Origin: Prorocentrum cordatum
Lineage: Eukaryota; Sar; Dinophyceae; Prorocentrales; Prorocentraceae
Assembly (NCBI GenBank): GCA_963575745.1
Contig: CAUYUJ010000192.1
Location: 405,360-469,359 of the forward strand
DNA: 64,000 nt
Direction of reading: 5' to 3'
Position 1 is the first letter of the stretch. Each line of letters starts with the position of its first letter. Under the pieces are notes generated by a model that ran no database searches, was not told the DNA's origin, and saw only the letters and a program-made list of their open reading frames with translations. Both the position numbers and the translations under genes were made by a program. This document shows, piece after piece, positions 56,241 to 64,000 of the stretch.

Positions 56241-56635
56241 AGTAGGAGAGCTTCTCGCCCCAGCAACTCGCACGTGCTCGGGAAGGGATGGGATGTCAGT
56301 GTGGTATGGCGCTGCCCTGCTCGCTATATAGCGTGGCATGCGGGACACGCGGTCAAAGGTGCCCTGGAGATTGGGGGGAAGCAGCCAGGGTGCCGATCTT
56401 TGGGTGACCCAAAGCGGGGTCCAGCTGAAAGGGGAGGGGGTGCAATAGATGTGGGGCAATTGTATTGCACATGTATTGCGCCAGGGACTTGTATTGCATT
56501 GCATCGCGAAAGTCCATCAATCTATCTGCGCCCCGGAATGCGTTGCACGCCCCAAGTGCCTTGCAACCCCACAGATCCATTGCACCGAATCTCCTGCACC
56601 ACCACCCCCTGTCGCTGGACCCCCCCCCTTGTGTC
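56241..56635. other. Unique DNA, no gene recognised
   Basis: TATTGCA words recur several times at 56445-56500. No convincing gene. Confidence 0.35.
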
Positions 56636-56808
56636 ACCACCCACCAAACCACCCCAACCCAACCCGAAGCCCTCAATTTGCCTTCCATTTCCAGTGGTGG
56701 GGGGTCGGGGAACGTTGAAAAAACACATGGTACCCCCCCCCCCAACCCGAAATTCGGGTCAAATTCGGGTCTTCGGGTTGGGTTGGGGTGGTCTGGTAGG
56801 TAGTCATT
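56636..56808. mobile_element. Foldback family K, copy 2 (inverted relative to copy 1)
   Basis: ACCACCCACCAAACCACCCC and AACCCAACCCGAAG at the left, inverse TTCGGGTTGGGTTGGGGTGG at the right. The interior CCATTTCCAGTGGTGGGGGG is the complement of the corresponding block at 7834-8011. Confidence 0.7.
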
Positions 56809-56985
56809 GTGGGCCAACCCGGCGATCGGACGCCGCTCCGCCGCTGCAGGGAGGGCTTCGGCGCCGCCCCGGGCCCCGGGCGCGTCTCCTGCAGCGCCAC
56901 GGTGCCCGCCCTCGGCAGCAGCCTCTCGGCCACCGCGGCGGCCTTGAGGAGGAGGTCCCGGAGCTCGGTCTGCGGGGGGCCGCTC

Positions 56986-57170
56986 GGAAGGAGGAGGAGG
57001 AAGAGGAGGAGGAGAAGGAGGACGAGGAGGAGGAGGAGGAGGAGGAAGAGGAAGAGGAGGAGGAGGAGGAGGAAAAAGAAGAGGAGGAAGAGGCGGAGGA
57101 GATGAAGGAGGAGGAAGGGGGGGCGGGGAGGAGGAAGAGAAGAAAGGGAAGAGGAGGAGCAGGAGGAGGA
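56986..57170. repeat. GGA/GAAGAGG array
   Basis: GGAGGA with GAAGAGG, AAAAAGAAG and GGGGGGCGG variants. 56809-56985 and 57171-57500 hold no recognisable gene. Confidence 0.92.
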
Positions 57171-57507
57171 AGATCAGGCGCTGCAGCGCGCACTCACAGC
57201 CAACGTCAAAGTCCACGACAGCGGGCAGGCACGCATGCACGGAAGCAGAGAGAAGGAAAGAGGGGCAGCGGCGGGACTCCGCGCGAGGAGTCCGTTGTCC
57301 CCAAGGGCGCGGGCATCCATCACAATCGGACCATCGCGATTCGAGCGAATCGCCCTCGAGCACGAGACCGAGCCACCGTCGCTCCCCACCGAGCGACGGG
57401 CCCAGCCCAACTACAGCAGCAAGGCAGGATCACGAGCAGGTGAAAACGGCGAGTGTGCTAGGAATGTGCAGTTTTCTCAGAAGAATGCGGCGATGTGTGC
57501 CGCTTCG

Positions 57508-57625
57508 GGCCCTCTTGAGGGTCCTCTTGGAGCCGTCTTTGGGCGTCTTGGGAGCTTGGGGGGCCGTCCGGAAGCCACGTTGGCCCGTCTGGGACCTATG
57601 TGGGACATACTCGGAAGTTCCGAAG
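57508..57625 (-). repeat. CCAAGAGG-family array (inverted)
   Basis: CCCTCTTGAGGGTCCTCTTG, GCCGTCTTTGGGCGTCTTGG and related units. Confidence 0.6.
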
Positions 57626-57753
57626 GAGGAACGGGGAGGATCCAGGGATTGCAATCCTGGGAGGACTAGGGACGCCCAGGGCGGTGGTGGGAGCACTTAT
57701 GTGGTGCCCCTGGCGGTCTTCGGCCCGGAGGCATCCCACGGCTAGGCTTCTGG

Positions 57754-57757
<4 letters not shown>

Positions 57758-57788
<31 letters not shown>

Positions 57789-57790
57789 GC
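57758..57790. repeat. TA dinucleotide run
   Basis: ACATACATATATATATATAT and more. A second TA run lies at 57993-58012, next to the MITE at 58017. Confidence 0.93.
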
Positions 57791-58016
57791 AAACATTGTT
57801 TTGCTTAGCTGCACTATCCCCCATCATCGTCTGGAGATCTCGTTGTTGGGCCCGCTTGCTCCACCGAGTACCGGCGCTATCACATTCTGAACGAATGGAC
57901 ACAGAAGCAAGTTCGGGCACGCAGAGACAAATCCGCATACACATATAGACATACGGAATGACTCAAGATACGTGAATATCTGTCTCTCTCTAGATCTATA
58001 TATATATATACACATA

Positions 58017-58196
58017 CTCCAGGTTTCGTAGTAAAAGGGAGGGGGTCTGGACCCTCCAAGACAAGCCATTTCAGACCTCCCCCGTGGGAGAACCCTCCAA
58101 AACATCGTCCCCAGACCCCCCAGGCCCTCCAAGATAGCCTGGAAGAGAGCCCCCCCCGAAATGAGACCCCCCTCCCTTTGTTACGAAATCTGGTGT
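58017..58196. mobile_element. TA-flanked MITE family M2, copy 1
   Basis: About 33-bp TIRs: left CTCCAGGTTTCGTAGTAAAA then GGGAGGGGGTCT, right inverse ending GTTACGAAATCTGGTG. TA dinucleotides flank both ends (58015-58016 and 58197-58198). 180 bp. Interior: AAGCCATTTCAGACC and AAAACATCGTCCCCAGACCC. Confidence 0.85.
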
Positions 58197-58424
58197 ATAT
58201 GTATGCACGTACACATGTCCGCCACCGTGCCTCGAGGCACGAGGTGGGGCTACCCCCCGGGCTCCCATGCGCTCGTTCTCAGGACGGGGGGATCCTAGTA
58301 TTCCAGGGGCTCGGGGGGCCCAGACTCCAATCTCCTGGGCGCTCCCGCGCGCTCCTCGGCTGCCTCGCGTCGTGTTTCGGGAGACCAGGGGGTCCCAAGA
58401 CGAGCTCGAGGGCCCCAGAAGGCG
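58197..58424. other. Unique DNA, no gene
   Basis: Nothing recognisable. Confidence 0.35.
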
Positions 58425-58985
58425 CCCAAAAAGGGTCCAAAAGGCCTCCAAGACTGCCCAAGAGCGCTCCAAGACGCCAAAGATGGCCCCGAAGCGGCCC
58501 AAGAGGCCCCGAGGAAGCTTCAAAAGCGCCCCAAGAGGACCCCCGAAAGATCCCCACAGAAGCAACAATAATGCATGTTCCGTATGTGTTTCTGTGCTTC
58601 GCGTTCTCGCGTGGTCAGGCTTCCGACGCTCCAAGATGGCCCCAGAGGCCCCCAAGACCGCCCAAGAAGGCCCAAGAGGCCCCCAAGAGGGCCCCGAAAC
58701 GGCCCAAGGAGGCCCCCATACGGCCCAAGAGGCGCCCAAGATCGCCCAAGAGGGCTTCAAGACGGCCCCAAGAGAGGCCCAAGAGGGGGAAGACGAACCG
58801 CCAATTCGAGCCTTCCGCCCCAAGAGGCCCCAAGGATTCCCCAAGAGGCCCCCAAGAGAGCCCAAGAGAGGCCCCACGAGGCACCAAGGGCCCAACAGGA
58901 AGCCCCAAGAGGCCCCCAAACGATCCCTCAGAGGCGTCAAAACTGCCTCCAAGACGCCTCACGCTATCCAAACAAACATCCAAAA
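58425..58985 (+). repeat. CCAAGAGGCCCC array, 0.55 kb, with central spacer
   Basis: CCCAAGAGGCCCC units with AGACGG and AAGGCC variants to about 58555, a spacer containing GCGTTCTCGCGTGG and TTCCGACGCTCCAAGATGG, then further units. The spacer matches, inverted, 6870-6910. Frames through it are Arg/Pro/Lys-rich repeat translations. Confidence 0.75.
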
Positions 58986-59035
58986 GGTCTCTAACCCACA
59001 ACGCAGGGAGGGGCCGTAGGCCACTATTTTTGGTA

Positions 59036-59200
59036 ATATCTCTCTCACACTACACATGTTTACACACAACTCTCTCTATCTCTCTTTGTTATCGCGCCCT
59101 CTCTCTCTCTCTCCCTATACATATACATGTGTATATATATATATATATGTATGCACATACATTTATATATATACATATATATACATATGTGTATATGATA
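59036..59200. repeat. CTCT and TA microsatellites
   Basis: CTCTCTCT words at 59038-59112, then TATATATA/TACATA to 59200. Confidence 0.85.
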
Positions 59201-59345
59201 GAAGATAGAACGGTGTGCCCACTATTGATTAAAACTGGTTGTTGACAGAATACAGTCGCAGTTTGTGAATGCATTCAGTCAGCACGTTGCTGAAAATCAT
59301 GTGCACACTCTGGGGAATTCGTGCCGCGCCAGTTTTCCGAGCCGC

Positions 59346-59684
59346 TCAGATACCCACTTCCTCTCGAATGCGCTTAAAAAACAGCTCCTCTCGCCATCGT
59401 TCGGACGTCCATATCATATGCATTTGTTGGCATCGTGCGTGCTCTTTTTCGCAAGGTGATCCAAAATGCTCCTCGATGGTGCTCGCCGAAAAACTGTGGC
59501 CTGGAGAGCGATGCCAAAAGAACAGCTCCTGGACACCACCTCTCGGAAGCCGCTCACAAGCCGCTCTGCACAGGGCAGCGGCATCGGCACCTGTCTCGGA
59601 CGGGGCTAGGACGAAGATAAATCCGATAGAGCTCTCCGGAACGCTCTCAGACCACTCTGGAGAGCTCCGAGAAGGCCGCGGCAC
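59346..59684 (-). CDS. Open frame of 112 aa, protein-like C-terminal half, unknown
   Basis: The C-terminal two thirds have balanced composition with charged and aromatic residues: GGVQELFFWHRSPGHSF, STIEEHFGSPCEKEHA, QQMHMIWTSERWREEL and a final FFKRIREEVGI. This region is AT-richer than its neighbours and contains no simple repeat. The N-terminal third overlaps dispersed family L (59628-59725), so the true start may be internal or on another exon. I do not recognise the family. It may be a gene fragment or retroelement remnant, or chance. Confidence 0.28.
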   Translation of the reverse strand: MPRPSRSSPEWSESVPESSIGFIFVLAPSETGADAAALCRAACERLPRGGVQELFFWHRSPGHSFSASTIEEHFGSPCEKEHARCQQMHMIWTSERWREELFFKRIREEVGI

Positions 59685-59725
59685 CCGAGAAATCCTCCAG
59701 AGCCGCCAGATCTGAGTGATTCTCT
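59628..59725 (+). repeat. Dispersed family L, copy 3
   Basis: AGCTCTCCGGAACGCTCTCA, CTCTGGAGAGCTCCGAGAAG, GAAATCCTCCAGAGCCGCCA. Parallel to 50347-50450 (GCCGCGGCGCCC and AATACATCCTCCAAACCCGC there). 59726-59945 shows no gene. Confidence 0.55.
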
Positions 59726-59949
59726 ATGTATTGGGCGTCGCGTACAACGGAGGGGCACCAAATGGAGCGGGGGCAGCGAAGGCTGCAGAAAAGGGTGTTT
59801 TCTAGAGACCCTAGAGGGGCACTTTCGGGGCCCCCACAAAGGGGGCCTTCAGGGCCCGAAGAAGCGCACGCCCCAATACAAGCGACGCAGAACTTGATCC
59901 CCGCCCGAATTTGTCCTCGTCCTGGCTGCATCGGACTCTCCCTCCCCTC

Positions 59950-60060
59950 GAAGGGGCCCAGGGACACAGACTAATAGACACACGCAAATCCCAGAACTCC
60001 CCACATCTTTACTTGTTTTCGGCGTTTCCGCCGTCCCCCCCCACTTCCCATACTCCCCCG
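59950..60060 (+). repeat. Dispersed family I, copy 3
   Basis: AAGGGGCCCAGGGACACAGA, ACACACGCAAATCCCAGAAC and CGTCCCCCCCCACTTCCC. 60061-60615 is GC-rich DNA with CCCCCGACGGG hairpin words and no recognised gene. Confidence 0.6.
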
Positions 60061-60620
60061 ACGGAGGATACCCCCCCGACGGGTGTCAACCTCGCCTCGT
60101 CGTCGCGCCGCGACGGGGGTCGGAGCGCCTTCGGCGCGCGGCGGCTGCCCGCGACGGGATCGATGTGGGGCTGTCGGCGGGGGTGACGCCCCCCCGACGC
60201 TTCTTAAGAAACTCGGAGTATCCACTGCCCACCTGGCCAGGCCCTTCCTGGGACCAGGAGCTGCATATACGCCCTCCTCGCCACGGCGGGGAAGCGTGGC
60301 TTCACGCTGGGCCTGGCCAGGGAGCAGCGGACACGTAGAGACCTCGTCGCCCCAGACCAGATCGGGCGGAAGCTAAGGCCTGCCAGCCCGAGGAGAAAGT
60401 TTGAAGACCGTGTGCCTCTGTGTTTCTGTTCCCCTCCCGCTCCCCTGGCTGCCCCGGCCGCGGCGGGCGAGAGGGCGGCCGGCCTCCAGCGCCGTCAGCC
60501 GCGAGGGCGGCAGCCGGGCGAAGAACGCCTCCGCCATGTGGCCGCCGCCCTCTCGGTGGACCCCGGGAAGAAGTCCAGCTGGAAGGGGGTGCTGCACAGG
60601 AAGTGCGCCAGAGAACTATA

Positions 60621-60797
60621 CAGTCGGGGCGCTGACCTAAGGAACCCTAAATAAGGAACGAGGCCCTTTTTTCTCAGAAGTTAAACATCGATGTCCCATG
60701 GCAAACCTCAGGCAGACCTCAGGCAAACTGTTTAAACAATCAAGGAACACCGAGCCCCTCCCCAACGAAAAGGGTTCCTTTTTCAGCGCCCCGACTG
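60621..60797. mobile_element. TA-flanked MITE family M1, copy 2
   Basis: CAGTCGGGGCGCTGA begins and its exact inverse TCAGCGCCCCGACTG ends the 177-bp element. TA lies on both sides (60619-60620 and 60798-60799). Including flanking bases the inverted repeat is 18 bp and perfect. Interior: CTAAGGAACCCTAAATAAGG and CACCGAGCCCCTCCCCAACG. The CAGT end and TA target indicate a Tc1/mariner-type non-autonomous element. Confidence 0.88.
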
Positions 60798-60963
60798 TAT
60801 GTTGCATGGTAGTGACTGGTAGTGCAACTGAGCTACCCTGCACGCGGAGGCCCAGCAACACAGCTGCGTACTGGGACGTACTGCAGGCCCCAAATCTATT
60901 GCAGCAAATCTATTGCATCAGCCCCTTGTCATTAACGGTTTCCCCCGGGGCCGTAAGCGACCC

Positions 60964-61082
60964 GAGGAGGAGGAGGTCAGGGAGGAGGAGGAGTGGCAGG
61001 AGGAGGTGGAGGAGGGGGACGGGGAGGAGGAGATCGAGGAGGAGGAGGAGGAGGAGGAGGAGGAGGAGGAGGAGGAGGACGG
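60964..61082. repeat. GGA array
   Basis: GGAGGAGGA with TCAGG, TGGCA and GATCGA variants. Confidence 0.93.
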
Positions 61083-61156
61083 GTCGCCTGAGCTCTCCGG
61101 AGAGACCCTCCACACCACCCCCTCGTCGCTGGACCCCCTTCTGGGTCAAGCCGAGC

Positions 61157-61285
61157 CCTGTGCCCCCCCCGGGCGGGGGGGGGGGGCGCGCCGCGGGGGG
61201 GGGGGGGGCCTCCGCTTGAGGGCGCGACGGGCCCCCCCCGCGGCGGCGCAGGGGGGCCCTGCCGCGGGGGGGGGGGGGCCTGCGC
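61157..61285. repeat. G/C homopolymer cluster
   Basis: GGGGGGGGGG and CCCCCCCC runs separated by CGCGCCGC and GGCCTCCGC. 61286-61585 is GC-rich with no recognised gene. Confidence 0.75.
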
Positions 61286-61585
61286 TCCAGGCGACGGACG
61301 GCAGCCCGCCTCGCGGGGCGGCGGCGCAGCGGAGCCGCTGGCGCGGCGGGGCAGCGCGGTGCACGGCGGTGCACGCCGAAGGATCGGCGGCCGGCGAGGC
61401 GAGGGGAGCTTCGAGCTTTCGGGCTTATGAGGTTCTAGGCTTTCGGGCGGTGGCAGAAGTTCATGGCGGTTTGCCGCCCTCGGGATGCGTTCCAGCTGCT
61501 GCGCCTCGCCGAGAGCGTTCCGCGGATGCCGGGATCGTCCGGAACGGCCGCCGGAGACCCGAGCTGTGGCAGGAAAACTGAACTT

Positions 61586-61790
61586 GGCGGCGAGCGAGGA
61601 GGGGAAGTGAGAGGGAGAGGCCTTCTCAGAAGGCGGCGGGACTTCTCGGCAACCCTCGCGCCTTCTGGCAAGTGCTCTGTGTCTTCGGGGAAGGCTCGGA
61701 AAGCTTTTCGGAAGGCCGTGGGGCTTCCGAGCCTTCCGAGAAGGCCTTCTCCTTCTCGCTTCCCCCCCTCGCTCGCCGCCGACAGGAGGG
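61586..61790. mobile_element. Foldback family J, copy 3 (best TIRs)
   Basis: GGCGGCGAGCGAGGAGGGGA at the left is inverted at the right as TCCCCCCCTCGCTCGCCGCC. The inner GGCCTTCTCAGAAGG pairs with CCTTCCGAGAAGGCC. About 205 bp. Confidence 0.75.
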
Positions 61791-61879
61791 AGACCGAGGA
61801 GGGGGGGGGGGGGGGCAGAGGCCCAGCAAGGGCCCCAGGACGGCCCAAGAGAGCGCCAAGAGGTCCCCCAAGAGTGAAG

Positions 61880-62040
61880 GGGCCCTGGAACACACAAATA
61901 AATACACACAAATAACATGATTCCCATATTTTCCTATACTTTCTGGGTTTTCGTCTTCCCCCCCACTTCCCAAATTTTCCCATATTTTCCGGGAAGTCGA
62001 CGATTAATCGTGTCTGTGTGTTTCTTTCCCTCCCGAAAGA
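61880..62040 (+). repeat. Dispersed family I, copy 4
   Basis: AAGGGGCCCTGGAACACACA, AATAAATACACACAAATAAC, TTTCTGGGTTTTCGTCTTCC, ACTTCCCAAATTTTCCC, and a GTGTCTGTGTGTTTCTTTCC end. The most complete copy. 62041-62396 shows no gene. Confidence 0.75.
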
Positions 62041-62396
62041 GGGGGGCGCGCGGAAGCGGAGGAGGCGCCCGCCGGACGCGGGGGGCGAGCCCGCGCCGCG
62101 CCCGACGGCCAGAGCCGTCGAGAGGACGGCCGGCGGACGCACCCGAAGCCGCGCCCTCGTGGTCGGGACTCCGGGGGTCGCGATCCCGCGGGTACGACAG
62201 CTGGGAACGACAACCAGCCGAGGAGGAGGACAGCGCGGCCGCCCTGCAGGGCCCAGCGACGCGCGCGCCGGCCCCGCCCGCGCCACGGGGCGAGAGGCGG
62301 GCGGGCTGCGGGGACAAGCAGCCTCTACGGCCGGACCAGTGGAGCTGGCACCACCGGATGGGGCGTGGGGCTTGTGGGAGGGGGCCGGAAAGGGTA

Positions 62397-62578
62397 CTCC
62401 AGAATTCGTAATAAAAGGGAGGGGGTCTGGACCCTCGAAGGCAAGCCATTTCAGACCCCTCCCCCGTGGGAGGTCCCTCCAAAACATCGTCCCCAGACCC
62501 CCCCGGGCCCTCCAAGAGAGCCTGGGAGAGACCCCCCCCCGAAATGAGACCCCCTCCCTTGTATTACGAAATCTGGAG
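62397..62578. mobile_element. TA-flanked MITE family M2, copy 2
   Basis: CTCCAGAATTCGTAATAAAA then GGGAGGGGGTCT at the left; inverse ATTACGAAATCTGGAG at the right. TA on both sides (62395-62396 and 62579-62580). 182 bp, highly similar to 58017-58196. Confidence 0.87.
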
Positions 62579-62761
62579 TACGCGGTCGCGCGGAGACAAC
62601 TCCTTGGCGGGGCGGCCGCGGAAGAGCGCAGCGTATCCCCAGGCCCCCGAAATCCAGACCGCTTCCCTGGGGCCGGCTTCTCCTCCAGAGCCGTGGTTCC
62701 CCAGATCCTGAGGATGGGGATCTTGAGATTACTCTGAACGCGCCGACTCCTCCTCACCTCA

Positions 62762-62822
62762 CATTCCTCCTCCTCCTCCTCCTCCTCCTCCTCCTCCTCG
62801 ACCTCCTCCCCGTCCTCCTTTC
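62762..62822. repeat. CTC array
   Basis: About 15 CTC units followed by GACCTCCTCCCCGTCC. Confidence 0.92.
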
Positions 62823-63000
62823 GCATGATGATGATGATGATGAGGAGAATAATACTAGCAATGAGCGATGATGGCAACAACGACGCCAACGACGACGACG
62901 CTGATGCTGATGCTGATGATGCTGGTGATGATGCTGCTGATGATGATACTGATGCTACTGATGATGATGCTCATGATGATGACGATGCTGCAGATGATAC

Positions 63001-63032
<32 letters not shown>

Positions 63033-63445
63033 GTGATGCTGATGATGCTGATGATGATGCTTATGATTATGAGTATGACTATGAAGCTGAGGATGAGGAT
63101 GCTGATAGTGCTGATGATGACGATGACGACGAATCTGATGGTGGTGATAGTTATGGTAATGACAACGATGATGACGATGATGGTGATAAGCAGGATGATG
63201 TGGTTGATGATGAAGACGACAATCATGGCGATGCTGATCATGATGATGACGGCGACAACGACGACGATGATGAGAGGGACAAGTATGGTCACGAGGATGA
63301 ACATGAAGATGATGCTGATGAGGATGATGATGACGCTGAGGGTGATGATGATGATGATGCTGATGATGATGATGGTGATGATGATGAGGATGATGATACT
63401 GATGATGATGCTTCATACGATAACGACTACGATTATGAAAACGAA
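62823..63445. repeat. Degenerate GAT array, 0.6 kb
   Basis: GATGAT with GCT, GAC and AAT variants. Frames read Asp, Met or antisense His/Ile strings. 63446-63714 holds no recognised gene. Confidence 0.93.
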
Positions 63446-63714
63446 TATGGCGACAATGATAAGGATGGGTTTCTTTTTGGCGAGGCGCTGGTTTTAGCAC
63501 CCCAGGGTGGGGGCCAGACTGCGAGGACGTCTCGAGCGGTCTGCTTGTTTTGGCGGCCACGCTCGTCTGCGTTCAAAGCGATGTCGGAGGATGTCTCGGG
63601 CGAGAAGCTGGTTTCGGCACGCCTCAGCACAACCAAGGGGGGGGCCCCCAGAAGGGGGTATGGCCCGGGCCCGTTCGCGCCCAGATGGCGGCGGCGAGCC
63701 CGGGCGCGCCGGCC

Positions 63715-63770
63715 GACGTGAGGGCTGCCGAGAAGTCCCGCCGCCTTCTGAGAAGGCCTTCTCTGATCAG
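63715..63770 (-). repeat. Foldback family J, fragment
   Basis: GAGAAGTCCCGCCGCCTTCT then GAGAAGGCCTTCTC, inverse of the left part of the other copies. Confidence 0.45.
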
Positions 63771-63835
63771 CGCACAACACACACTGAAACCTGTGGGGAG
63801 AAGGAATGGGCAAGGGCAGTGCGATGCACGCGCTG

Positions 63836-64000
63836 CAGGTAATTATGGGTGCGAGTTGTCGGGCCCCGAAGGGGTTCCCGTTGGAGCGGGGGCCTCCATC
63901 CGACAACACGCACCCATCGCCCCCCTCCCCCAGGAATTGCGCCCTGGGGATTCCCAGGGGCGTGCAGGCAATTATGGGTTTAAGTTGTCAGCTCGGGGTT
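63836..64000. repeat. Hairpin and start of a direct repeat
   Basis: ATGGGTGCGAGTTGTCGGG (63845 onward) pairs with CCGACAACACGCACCCAT (ending near 63917). GCAGG(T/C)AATTATGGGT occurs at about 63835 and again at 63964, so a further copy probably continues past the window end. Confidence 0.6.

Noticed and set aside
62823-63445. Asp-rich calcium-binding-like protein
   Set aside because: It is a degenerate GAT microsatellite. The frame continues into unrelated DNA without a domain.

Overview
This is non-coding, repeat-dominated DNA from a GC-rich nuclear eukaryotic genome. There are no operons, no closely packed reading frames, and no tRNA or rRNA that I can recognise. Almost every long open frame is a translation of simple repeats (poly-Glu, Arg, Ser, Leu, Thr or Asp runs) or of a satellite. 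Kilobase-scale trinucleotide arrays, very many small terminal-inverted-repeat and foldback elements, and a decayed apurinic-endonuclease-type retroelement domain suggest a large algal genome. A GC-rich dinoflagellate (Prorocentrum-like) is my best guess. This is inference; a haptophyte or another alga is not excluded. One 100-base N gap (24090-24189) shows that this is a scaffold.

Layout. 1-12.3 kb: GGA arrays, dispersed short TIR/foldback elements, ATAGACACGA repeats flanking inverted CCAAGAGG arrays, and a compact 51-codon frame (6432-6587) that looks more like protein than its surroundings. 12.3-13.7 kb: a degenerate 7-bp CTACTCA satellite behind telomere-like sequence. 13.9-30.2 kb: the centrepiece, a 13.8-kb tandem array of about 1.62-kb units sitting inside a TAC microsatellite. 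Each unit carries a 240-bp TIR hairpin, a 756-bp near-perfect palindrome and a GGGACCTG minisatellite. One unit lacks the hairpin exactly, leaving an apparent empty site. 30.2-38.9 kb: G/C homopolymer modules, GGA/CTC/CAT arrays, three copies of a GGTGGACAAACCTCC element and a foldback with roughly 160-bp arms. 38.9-40.8 kb: a CAGCCT satellite with a higher-order period, then eight 73-bp repeats that are the same 73-bp unit found inside the palindrome arms of the 1.62-kb array. 41-46 kb: the least repetitive stretch, with a minus-strand endonuclease/exonuclease/phosphatase (EEP) domain of a non-LTR-type retroelement broken by in-frame TAG and TGA. 46-64 kb: more dispersed elements, a 99-bp (33-codon) tandem array at 48.5-49.7 kb, two TA-flanked MITE families, CCAAGAGG arrays, and GAT/CTC arrays at the end.

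No set of genes works together here. The interest lies in repeat architecture: at least ten short inverted-repeat families, several with two or more copies and some with clear target-site duplications, nested and composite in reproducible ways.
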